DNA of 25,164 bases, taken from NCBI GenBank assembly GCA_024181965.1, contig BQXS01009711.1, positions 1-25,164 on the forward strand, written 5' to 3'. Both the position numbers and the translations under genes were made by a program. The notes below the pieces were generated by a model. The model worked only from the letters and a program-made list of their open reading frames with translations. It ran no database searches and was not told the origin of the DNA. Shown one piece after another: positions 18,121 to 25,164 of this stretch. The stretch is from Aduncisulcus paluster. Lineage: Eukaryota; Fornicata. Numbering within the stretch: the first letter of the stretch is position 1; the number at the start of each line of letters is the position of its first letter.

Positions 18121-19035
18121 TTATTCAACCTTCTTCTTGGCAGGGGCTCCAGGCCACCAAGGGCACAACCTTCTAATACAGGCCTTGTTCTTGGTCCACT
18201 GTTCACAAGAAGCCATAGCTTGTCCTTCCTCGGGGGTATCAGGCTCAAATACAACATCAGCGTTCATCTGAATACCAACATACTTCTTGCTCTGAACAGC
18301 AACCTCCCTCATCACTTTCATACATTCTCTACGACAACACCTAGCTCCAGGCTTATCAGAGAGAATAGTCAACATGTGAGAAGTGTATTGGAGGGCAGTT
18401 TGACGTTTTACAGCTTTCATGGGTGAGGACTCGGTGATGTGAGCAAGGGCAATTCCAGCACCGATGGCAGAACCACAAGCACCAGCAAAACCACACAAGG
18501 CTCCAGGAATTTGAGCTCCACGGTTGATTACTACCTCCAAATCGTTTTTAACATCAATGGGCCTATGAGTCATGTTGAAGAAGGCAGTAATGATAACAGC
18601 AGGAACAACACTGTGGTAATCGGGACCATGAATTGGGACATCAGGGTGAGCTCTAATTTCCTGGAACATAACAATCATATTGTTCTTTTTCCTCTCAATT
18701 TCCAAACATTCTTCTTCGGATAAGCCAGCTTTAATATTATCAGCATAACGCTTGAGAGCTTGGTCATTGGAAGCCTTACAATAAGTGGTCAAAATTTTCA
18801 GGGATTTTGAAGAGTGACAACCATCACAAACGAAGTGTCCTCCAATACATGAGGCATCAGCACTAAACTCACGTCCACAATAAATGCAGCATTTCTTCTG
18901 GGGTTCAGTAAAATATTCAAGAGGTTTACCACAAATTAAACATCCGTGGTCACAAGTTTCGAGACCAGCAAGATATTTGGAACAAGTAGAGGGACAATGA
19001 TCACAAGATGAGCAGGGGGAAATGGAAGCAGACAT
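18121..19035 (-). CDS. DUF5714-family cysteine-rich protein, 304 aa, probable lateral acquisition
   Basis: The sequence fits DUF5714, a family of unknown biochemical function that I know mainly from anaerobic archaea and bacteria. A Cys-rich N-terminus (C8, C11, C14, C18) precedes a zinc-ribbon-like block: CLIC at 32-35, CCIYC at 49-53, C63, GHFVCDGCH at 66-74. The core follows: HGPDYHSVVPAVIITA (136-151), PGALCGFAGACGSAIGAG (177-194), the ARCCRREC motif (231-238) and a C-terminal CIRRLCPWW (286-294). The many invariant-looking Cys and His suggest a metal or Fe-S site. There is no signal or transit peptide, so it is probably cytosolic. It has no intron and starts at ATG 19035, divergent from the gene at 19452. 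Family assignment is from memory of the motif pattern. The function and origin are inferred. Confidence 0.8.
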   Translation of the reverse strand: MSASISPCSSCDHCPSTCSKYLAGLETCDHGCLICGKPLEYFTEPQKKCCIYCGREFSADASCIGGHFVCDGCHSSKSLKILTTYCKASNDQALKRYADNIKAGLSEEECLEIERKKNNMIVMFQEIRAHPDVPIHGPDYHSVVPAVIITAFFNMTHRPIDVKNDLEVVINRGAQIPGALCGFAGACGSAIGAGIALAHITESSPMKAVKRQTALQYTSHMLTILSDKPGARCCRRECMKVMREVAVQSKKYVGIQMNADVVFEPDTPEEGQAMASCEQWTKNKACIRRLCPWWPGAPAKKKVE

Positions 19036-19451
19036 TTTAATTTTATAATGTAAAATTGAGATTTAGGGTCAGAATAGACAAAAAGGGTGAAGAGTTGAGA
19101 GACAAGGAATCTTTCAATCGAAGAAAGCCGGGTTTTATTTCTGGGATGAATTTCTCCAATTGTTGGGAATTTATAAAATGAAATATTGGATAAAAAATGG
19201 TCATTAATTTTCAAATATGCATTTTCTTTGTCTGAATATTTTCATAAAAATTGTGGCTGACATTTGAAATTCTCCATCATACATCTTGATTGCTATTCGT
19301 AATGCCGAAGGAAGAGTAATGAAAATAATTTTGTGAAATATTATCGCTTATATTAAATTTAGCCTCTTTTTGCTCAAGAAAATCAAGAAAAACAAAGATT
19401 CGCAAGTGTTTTTGTTATGAGCCTTATTGTTTTTCTTTGATTGTCGTATAA
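19036..19451. other. Divergent promoter region, 416 bp
   Basis: Shared upstream region of the DUF5714 gene (minus) and the 354-aa protein gene (plus). TTATAAA lies just upstream of the DUF5714 ATG and also just before the Maf1 ATG, but two occurrences in AT-rich DNA prove nothing. No RNA gene seen. Confidence 0.45.
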
Positions 19452-20516
19452 ATGGATTCTGATAATTACACATCTTTATCAACACCAACATTGGGTTCCC
19501 CCATGCATCTTCCGAAGACATTTTTATATGCAACTCCTAGTCCGTTTGATCTCGATGAAGAGGCTTTAGATGGGTCTGATTCTCCCTCTCTGGCTGAAAA
19601 TCCTATGTTTTCTTCACTCTATTCTAGTGTTGATAAAACAACCCATGAGAGCAAACCCGAAAGTGCTAGAGGTGTGTCACGTGAGCAATCTGAGCCTTCT
19701 TTGAGCCACAAAAAACGCCGAGATGATGGAAGAAGAGTGAGATTTGAAGAATCCCCTCAATTTGTTTTCTCAAATAGAATGAGTCCCTCAATTCCTTCTG
19801 ACGAATCATCCTCTTTTTCCACCCCCATGCAAGTTTCCCATGCTCCATCCCTTCTCAGTCCTTCCCTCCACGATAAAGAAAAGGCTAATCTTCAAGGTTT
19901 GGACGAGGCCCTTTCCCAACGATCAATTAAGCATGCAATTCTATCCCTTTACACTTCACCTCAAAGAAGTGACCATGTTAAGCAATGTATTGAGAAACAA
20001 AAGAAAAAATATGATTCTTCAAGTGCTACAATGCTTGATAGACTAAATCCAAAGACATCAGAAGATCTCCCAATCGATCAAGCATCACATTCTTCTCCTT
20101 TAATTGTCAAAGAGCGTCGGGCGTCTTCTCACATCATTAAAAAGAAAAAAGATAAGTATCTCATTGCAAAAGACTTTGATCTCTTGATTTCTCCCCCGTC
20201 CCATAAGAAAGATTCATTGATCCTCCAACAATTTTCTGATAGAAGTTTCACGTTGATGCTTGATGGTCTCAAAAAGGCTAAATCGGTAAAGCCAAGGGTA
20301 TCTACAATCGATTTTAGATCCCTTACATCCGGTGAAATATCAGAACTCTTGCGTCGAACTATCATAAATCTTCAAAACATTAGTGATGAATTAGTTATGG
20401 CATTAGAGGAAAGGGAATGGCTACGGGAAAAGAATGAGGCATATTGGAGCGTATTTAAGAATATTCATTGCTTTATTGGAGAAGTTGAAAGGAAAAGGGA
20501 TACTTCTCAACCTTGA
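19452..20516 (+). CDS. Disordered Ser/Pro-rich protein with RVxF motif and C-terminal coiled coil, 354 aa
   Basis: I do not recognise a family. One frame runs from ATG at 19452 to TGA at 20514-20516. Most of the protein is low in hydrophobic residues and rich in Ser and Pro, with repeated TP/SP sites in the first 60 residues, as in heavily phosphorylated proteins. Residues 94-98 read RRVRF followed by EESP, a textbook RVxF docking site for protein phosphatase 1 with trailing acidic residues. A basic patch IIKKKKDKY lies in the middle. The C-terminal ~60 residues, from SGEISELLRRTIINL on, form a likely coiled coil. There is no signal peptide or membrane span. A PP1-targeting or cytoskeletal regulatory subunit is a reasonable hypothesis, not a conclusion. 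Confidence 0.8.
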   Translation: MDSDNYTSLSTPTLGSPMHLPKTFLYATPSPFDLDEEALDGSDSPSLAENPMFSSLYSSVDKTTHESKPESARGVSREQSEPSLSHKKRRDDGRRVRFEESPQFVFSNRMSPSIPSDESSSFSTPMQVSHAPSLLSPSLHDKEKANLQGLDEALSQRSIKHAILSLYTSPQRSDHVKQCIEKQKKKYDSSSATMLDRLNPKTSEDLPIDQASHSSPLIVKERRASSHIIKKKKDKYLIAKDFDLLISPPSHKKDSLILQQFSDRSFTLMLDGLKKAKSVKPRVSTIDFRSLTSGEISELLRRTIINLQNISDELVMALEEREWLREKNEAYWSVFKNIHCFIGEVERKRDTSQP

Positions 20517-20852
20517 GAACTGTTTTGTAATTTCATTCAGTTTTGCAAAGAAAAAATGAATATTTTGTATATTTTGTATATCGTTTGTTTATAATATCAT
20601 AATAACTATAATATCTGTTATAACTTATCTGTTTATCTCATTTATATTAACCACTTTATATTGCTTTCTTTCAAAAATCAAAGCTCAAGAAGTACATTTT
20701 CACTCTTTCACACATTTCACAAATAATATTTCCTTATTTTGATTCAGGTTTGTGATCTAATACCCATTTGAAATAAAAATATACACCAGACACATGTAGA
20801 TTGGATAAAGAAAGAACCCTTCATATTCTTAGTCTTATTAATAAATCTTTGA
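20517..20852. other. Convergent intergenic region, 336 bp
   Basis: It contains the 3' UTRs of the 354-aa protein gene and of the syntaxin-18 gene. It is very AT-rich with short TATA-type runs (TTTTGTATATTTTGTATAT around 20562). No gene or RNA recognised. Confidence 0.5.
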
Positions 20853-22042
20853 TTATTTGTTGAGCCAATCAAGATATAATAAACCCAATGAACCAGCGAC
20901 AAGCATGGCACAGTTAAAAATAGTGTTTGATGAGAGTTTTCTTCTTGTTTTCTTGATAATTTTCTTCGCAGTTTCAATGTGATCCTCAGCTTGGACAGCA
21001 AAACCATACACACGATCAATCTGAGCCGTCTGTTGCTCAATTTTCTGAGCAAACAAAGTTGAAAGAGTTGATAATTCCCTTGCTGCCTTTTCGATTCTCA
21101 TTGCAGAGGCGGCATCAACAAGTTCAGCATCAAGTGTGGTCGTAACCATCATTTCTTGTCTGTGTCTCCTCTCACTCTTCGACATAGGGGAGAGAGGGGC
21201 AACCATATCATCTATGGATGGATCAACAGCATGATCTGGCGATTCGTCTCCCAAAGATTGATCGTATCCATGGGAATCTTCCTCTGAAGATGTTTTGCGG
21301 GTTGATGGAGACATTAAACGCTGAAGCATTTCTCGTTGTTCACGCCACTCTCTTTTTTGCAACGATTCTTCTTCACTAAGCTGCCATTTTCCGGTGAGAG
21401 GAAGGGAAAAAAAGGTTCCATGAGTGAGGTCATCAATAGATGTTACAATGCCTCCAGAACCAGCACAAACAAGGTGGGGAGGGACAACAGCATGAGAATG
21501 CCAAGATCGTTCAAGAATTTCATATTGTTTTGTAATATATTTGGCTTTAGTGAGAAGAGATACAAGAAGCAAGTGTTTGTGAGTGAGAATCTGAGAAGCA
21601 TTCTTTTTTGTTAATTTTTGAATAGTGGATTCTAAAGAATCAAGAGTCTTATTGACCTGTTTTAATGCAAGTTTAAACATCGAAGAAAATGTTTCAAATT
21701 CTTTCTGGAACAAAAGCCTCTGTTTACAGGAGAAAACGATACTTTCTCCAGAGATAGCATTTCTATATTTTTTCAATTCCAAATTCAGAGTGCTCAACGC
21801 TTTAGACTATCAAATAAAACGGAACATAATCAAATAATCAGTATAATAACGACACATTAAAAAAAAAAAAAAAAAAAAGTCAAATAGACACAACATACAG
21901 TTTTCCCAACACTATCGAAAAATATTTTTAAATTTTCCTCTTCTAAAATCTCTTTTTCGGTCTTTTTTTCTGGTTCCTCCTGTGAATTATCGAGGACAGG
22001 GATGTCTTTCCCCATATTGTGAAAAAGATCGGTAATATCCAT
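20853..22042 (-). CDS. STX18: Syntaxin-18/Ufe1-type Qa-SNARE, 365 aa, one intron
   Basis: This is a tail-anchored ER Qa-SNARE of the syntaxin-18/Ufe1 type, acting in Golgi-to-ER retrograde fusion. Exon 1 (22042-21899) encodes 48 residues starting MDITDLFHNMGKDI, matching the MAVDITLLF start of human STX18. Exon 2 (21806-20853) continues in phase 0 with SKALSTLNLEL. Exon 2's own frame begins with TTG, so an upstream exon is required. The middle is helical then acidic and Ser-rich. The SNARE motif starts near residue 285 (IEKAARELSTLSTLFAQKIE), with a Gln at the predicted zero layer (~307, in IEQQTAQI). The tail anchor (~342-362) ends LLYLDWLNK, close to the LLFLDWYDS end of human STX18 (335 aa). 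Assignment is strong, and the homologous N-terminus confirms the splice. Confidence 0.92.
21807..21898 (-). other. Intron of the syntaxin-18 gene (92 nt) with a T20 tract
   Basis: Donor GTATGTTG, acceptor TTTGATAG ending at 21807, phase 0. It holds a run of 20 T (on the minus strand; A at 21859-21878) beginning about 20 nt after the donor, far from the acceptor. Homopolymer length may be inaccurate in the assembly, but the exons are unaffected. Confidence 0.9.
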
Positions 22043-22440
22043 ATAAATATAAAACTTTACAAAAGAACGTTTTTTAATAGGGAAATGGGATAATAAAAAT
22101 TTTATGAAAATAAGAAAGAGGTCGAAACCAAGCCAAAAATGAAAAAAATTCTCAAAAAAAAGAAGGGGAGATCTCAGCAGCAAAAATAGAAGTAAATAAA
22201 ATCCTTCTCATAATTTTATAATTCAAATATATTCAAGAACTGATTTTATGTTGCTAATTATTCCTCAGAGCCAAAATAGGGCGTTCAAAATCAAAATTAA
22301 AATTTATCGAAAAAATAATTTTGAAATTAATCCTGACAATATTACACCTTAATGCAAGTGATATTATGAAATACATTGGAGAACGATGAGTAATTAAGTA
22401 AGTAGGAGTTTTGGTCGATTTCAAAACTTTTCACACTGTA
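22043..22440. other. Divergent promoter region, 398 bp
   Basis: Upstream of syntaxin 18 (minus) and of the duplicated kinase 5' end (plus). The duplication begins at 22293. The part left of that is A-rich single-copy sequence with no recognisable feature. Confidence 0.5.
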
Positions 22441-22661
22441 ATGGCTGTTGGTGGCTCATGCACCAACGAAAAAGAAGAAGAAGAAGGAAATGACGATGGT
22501 TTTAAGGGTAAAGATCAACCAATTCCGAAAGAAACACCTATTGATCCTTCTCACGCCTTACACTTAGAATCACAAGATTCTTCAAGGTCTCCGGATGTCG
22601 AAATGAAGCAAAAATCAAAAATTAGTCATAGAATTACTCGTCTATTTGCGACAGCTCGTGT
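22293..22661 (+). repeat. 369-bp perfect tandem repeat, copy 1
   Basis: Identical to 22662-23030 at a constant 369-base offset. Reading both copies through, I found no difference. The unit covers about 148 bp of 5' noncoding sequence and the first 74 codons of the kinase gene. The bases AAAAT begin each copy and also follow copy 2, a 5-bp microhomology at the junctions. Confidence 0.93.
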
Positions 22662-22758
22662 AAAATTAAAATTTATCGAAAAAATAATTTTGAAATTAAT
22701 CCTGACAATATTACACCTTAATGCAAGTGATATTATGAAATACATTGGAGAACGATGA
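22441..22758 (+). pseudogene. Truncated duplicate of the kinase N-terminus, 105 codons
   Basis: Copy 1 of the tandem repeat carries the same ATG and first 74 codons as the kinase gene (MAVGGSCTNEKEEEEG and so on). It then runs in frame into the noncoding start of copy 2 and stops at TGA (22756-22758) after about 31 unrelated residues (KLKFIEKIILKL onward). It has no kinase domain. If the duplication is real, this ATG would be met first by ribosomes on a transcript starting upstream. If it is an assembly error, this feature does not exist. Confidence 0.7.
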
Positions 22759-23030
22759 GTAATTAAGTAAGTAGGAGTTTTGGTCGATTTCAAAACTTTT
22801 CACACTGTAATGGCTGTTGGTGGCTCATGCACCAACGAAAAAGAAGAAGAAGAAGGAAATGACGATGGTTTTAAGGGTAAAGATCAACCAATTCCGAAAG
22901 AAACACCTATTGATCCTTCTCACGCCTTACACTTAGAATCACAAGATTCTTCAAGGTCTCCGGATGTCGAAATGAAGCAAAAATCAAAAATTAGTCATAG
23001 AATTACTCGTCTATTTGCGACAGCTCGTGT
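22662..23030 (+). repeat. 369-bp perfect tandem repeat, copy 2
   Basis: Second copy of 22293-22661. It is the one continuous with the intact kinase reading frame. Confidence 0.93.
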
Positions 23031-25164
23031 AAAATCTAAAGATTTGAAATCTTGCGAATATAATGTTGTTCCTGTGTTTAAAGACGATAATACCCAGTTC
23101 ATTATTAATTCAAAATATATAGCAAAGGGTTCATATGCAAAAGTATTCTTGGGTGTGGATTTAAGCACTGGTTGTATATGTGCGGCTAAAAGAATCAAAA
23201 ATATTCCTGATCACACATTTTCTTTGAGCGAACCCACATCTTTTTTACGCGTTTTGAGGGAAGCTGATGCTTTAAGGATTGTGCATTCTGTTGAAACCAA
23301 TGACACAATCGTCAAGTTCATTGAAAAGGCCACTTTTGGCCGTTCTTCATATATTTTTATGGAGTTTGTTCATGGAGAACCTCTTAGTAAGCTTATTAAT
23401 AGACATAGCCAGGGAGGAATCAAGAACAAAGCTTTTTTAATCTTACTTTTCCAGGAGATATTAGAAGCTGTCGCTCATTGTCACCGATATGGCGTTGCAC
23501 ATTGCGATATAAAACCCGACAACTTCTTAATTGTGGGACCTAATGGATTATCTTTGAAGTTGGTTGATTTTGGGCAGGCCCATATCAATATTACCAGGGC
23601 TGCAGACGCTGGTGTTCCATCTGACCTTCTTAGAAGTATTGCAGACCATGAAAAGGTACTTATGGGCAATGGAGCTATCGCATATCTCCCCCCTGAACTC
23701 CTTGGTGGTATCTCTGAAAGTGTTTTTAAGGTTGGAAGCATGCACAGCGTTGCCGACTGCCTCAACAATCGTGGAGCAATGGCCAAAGTGGACGAGGCAG
23801 ATGCCGAACGTGAGGAATGTGTTGGTGAGGGTGAGGATATGTCCTCATCGACATTTTCTTCCTCCTCTTCTTCCATCAAGTCTGGCCAATCTCCCAACTT
23901 CTTTGCTGCCGATTGTTGGAGCATAGGTCTTATATTTTATAGCCTTATTGTTGGACATTTCCCATTCGAAGGGATTGATATTTATGAAATAATTCAACAA
24001 ATCCAGAATGATGAAATTGTTCTCCCTCCAACACATTTTACAACACCTGAAGAACGAGAACTTGTGCTTGGATTGCTTGACAAGAATCCAGAGACTCGAT
24101 TGACCATTGAAGAAGCATTAGCATTACCTTTCTTCTCAAGCCTCAGACTCAAACGATTCTTGGAACCGGATTCCATGCTCAAATTTCGTCGACTTACTGG
24201 CCTCCATGGGTGCAAAAGTTTGTACATTCATCGAGGAATACATGACCGATTTGCCTCAAACCTCCGTGCAGCTGCTGATAAAATGGTTTCCAAGAGTTTG
24301 ACACGGCTTAAACCCCGTCGTGATGCCCGTGAGATGTCAAGAAGGCCCAGTATGATTATACATGCTTCCCATCTCATTCACCAGCTTGAGAGACACTCTT
24401 CATGTACTGATATTCTTCATGATCATGTCCCTGATGTTTGTAGCAATGATGTTGTCGATGTAATTCGTCAGGAAGAGCTTCCTTGTTATCCCGAAACACG
24501 ATCGGAAACAGACCTCCCATCTCAAGAAAAAAGCACCACTATTACCATTGAAATTAAGGCTCAAGAGAGTAAGGATGATTCCGATCGTTCTACGTCGTTG
24601 ATTTTTCTCCAATCTGATCCTTCTTCTGCCACAGAGAACAAATGTTCAATCATGATACCTGCAGATAATGCTATTTCAGAGATCGCTGACCGTCTTGAAG
24701 ACACTGAACATGAGAAACATTCATCATATAATGACGTTTTCTTGAGAGATGATGGTGAATCTTCGTCCTCTTCTATTCACACATGTATTAGCAATACCAC
24801 AATTATGGAAACATCAAGCCCTCCCCTGACCCCCTCTCAATCTCCACACATCCATGGAGGACAGTACTTTACTCCAATTATTAAACAACATCAGTCAAAA
24901 CCTTCCCTTGATCTCCATGAAAAGGGTCTTAACAGTTTGTTCTCCACACCTGTCGTATCCAATGCCGATTTCTTTGTCACTGACGACGACTCTTCATCTT
25001 CTTCCTTCTTTGAAGAGCTCAAGCAACGTCCTGAACCTACCACGAGGTCTCCATCGCATTCTCATCACTCTCTTGACTACGATAGTCAGTCCCCCCCGAA
25101 GAATCCGACTGGAGGAAAGCATTTAGAGTATCAAGGCAGCAAGGAGGAATCAGAATTTGTTGTT
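22810..25164 (+). CDS. Serine/threonine protein kinase, non-RD type, 3' end beyond window (785 codons visible)
   Basis: The protein kinase domain spans residues ~100-443, followed by a long Ser/Asp/His-rich tail that is still open at the window edge. Visible landmarks are: glycine loop AKGSYAKVFLG (105-115, with the first Gly replaced by Ala), ATP-binding Lys127 in CAAKRIK, likely helix-C Glu151, catalytic HCDIKPDNFL (231-240), DFG at 253-255, YLPPELL in place of the APE motif (292-298), DCWSIG (368-373) and the final Arg430 in NPETRLT. HCD replaces HRD, making it a non-RD kinase, while Asp233, Lys235 and Asn238 are kept. About 58 extra residues, rich in Ser and Glu, lie between PPE and DxW. 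The N-terminal ~95 residues are acidic and disordered. Group is unclear, with a CAMK/CaMKK-like feel. Start taken at the ATG in repeat copy 2, after an in-frame TAA. Confidence 0.9.
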   Translation, partial: MAVGGSCTNEKEEEEGNDDGFKGKDQPIPKETPIDPSHALHLESQDSSRSPDVEMKQKSKISHRITRLFATARVKSKDLKSCEYNVVPVFKDDNTQFIINSKYIAKGSYAKVFLGVDLSTGCICAAKRIKNIPDHTFSLSEPTSFLRVLREADALRIVHSVETNDTIVKFIEKATFGRSSYIFMEFVHGEPLSKLINRHSQGGIKNKAFLILLFQEILEAVAHCHRYGVAHCDIKPDNFLIVGPNGLSLKLVDFGQAHINITRAADAGVPSDLLRSIADHEKVLMGNGAIAYLPPELLGGISESVFKVGSMHSVADCLNNRGAMAKVDEADAEREECVGEGEDMSSSTFSSSSSSIKSGQSPNFFAADCWSIGLIFYSLIVGHFPFEGIDIYEIIQQIQNDEIVLPPTHFTTPEERELVLGLLDKNPETRLTIEEALALPFFSSLRLKRFLEPDSMLKFRRLTGLHGCKSLYIHRGIHDRFASNLRAAADKMVSKSLTRLKPRRDAREMSRRPSMIIHASHLIHQLERHSSCTDILHDHVPDVCSNDVVDVIRQEELPCYPETRSETDLPSQEKSTTITIEIKAQESKDDSDRSTSLIFLQSDPSSATENKCSIMIPADNAISEIADRLEDTEHEKHSSYNDVFLRDDGESSSSSIHTCISNTTIMETSSPPLTPSQSPHIHGGQYFTPIIKQHQSKPSLDLHEKGLNSLFSTPVVSNADFFVTDDDSSSSSFFEELKQRPEPTTRSPSHSHHSLDYDSQSPPKNPTGGKHLEYQGSKEESEFVV

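Noticed and set aside
22293-23030. Repeat-containing protein encoded across both 369-bp copies
   Set aside because: Although 369 is divisible by three, each unit contains stop codons between the copies (TGA at 22756, and TAA before the second ATG), so no protein spans both.
1-25164. CRISPR arrays, insertion sequences, prophage, restriction or other prokaryotic defence systems
   Set aside because: The window is eukaryotic. There are no regularly spaced repeats, transposase-like ORFs or terminal inverted repeats. The only repeats are the 268-bp and 369-bp direct duplications.

Overview
The window is nuclear DNA of a eukaryotic protist. It is AT-rich and gene-dense, has short spliceosomal introns, and uses TAA, TAG and TGA all as stops, so the standard code fits. 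Recognisable products are eukaryotic: an RFC3-type clamp-loader subunit, the RNA polymerase III repressor Maf1, the radial-spoke protein RSP9 (hence a motile 9+2-type flagellum), an ER Qa-SNARE of the syntaxin-18 type, a protein kinase and a BPI/LBP-like lipid-binding protein. A DUF5714 protein, a family I know mainly from anaerobic bacteria and archaea, suggests an anaerobic or microaerophilic flagellate. A free-living metamonad such as a fornicate would fit, but that is inference from one window.

Layout, left to right: a partial helical protein of unknown function (1-1231, minus) with two 5' introns and an apparent 9-nt microexon; a 1499-residue mostly disordered protein (1539-6038, minus); a MATE transporter (6284-7807, plus); an unknown 491-aa protein (7880-9355, minus); a 20-N scaffold gap flanked by two identical 268-bp sequences; a BPI/LBP-like secreted protein (10366-12237, minus); a multi-pass membrane protein with one intron (12469-13202, plus); RSP9 (13463-14416, minus); RFC3 with one intron (14628-15889, plus); Maf1 (16129-16785, plus); a Cys/His-rich protein with one intron (17111-17750, plus); the DUF5714 protein (18121-19035, minus); a disordered protein with an RVxF motif (19452-20516, plus); syntaxin 18 with one intron (20853-22042, minus); and a protein kinase running off the right edge (22810-25164, plus), preceded by a perfect 369-bp tandem duplication of its 5' end.

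The genes do not form an operon or a single pathway. They are independent housekeeping and lineage-specific genes, often in divergent pairs with 210-420 bp between start codons. Six introns could be inferred from frame continuity and splice signals. All start GTATG, are 74-105 nt long and lie near the 5' end of their gene. I found no tRNA, rRNA, transposon or CRISPR array. The strongest leads are the intron class with its microexon, the laterally acquired-looking DUF5714 gene, the non-RD kinase with its duplicated 5' end, and two places where the assembly itself may be wrong.
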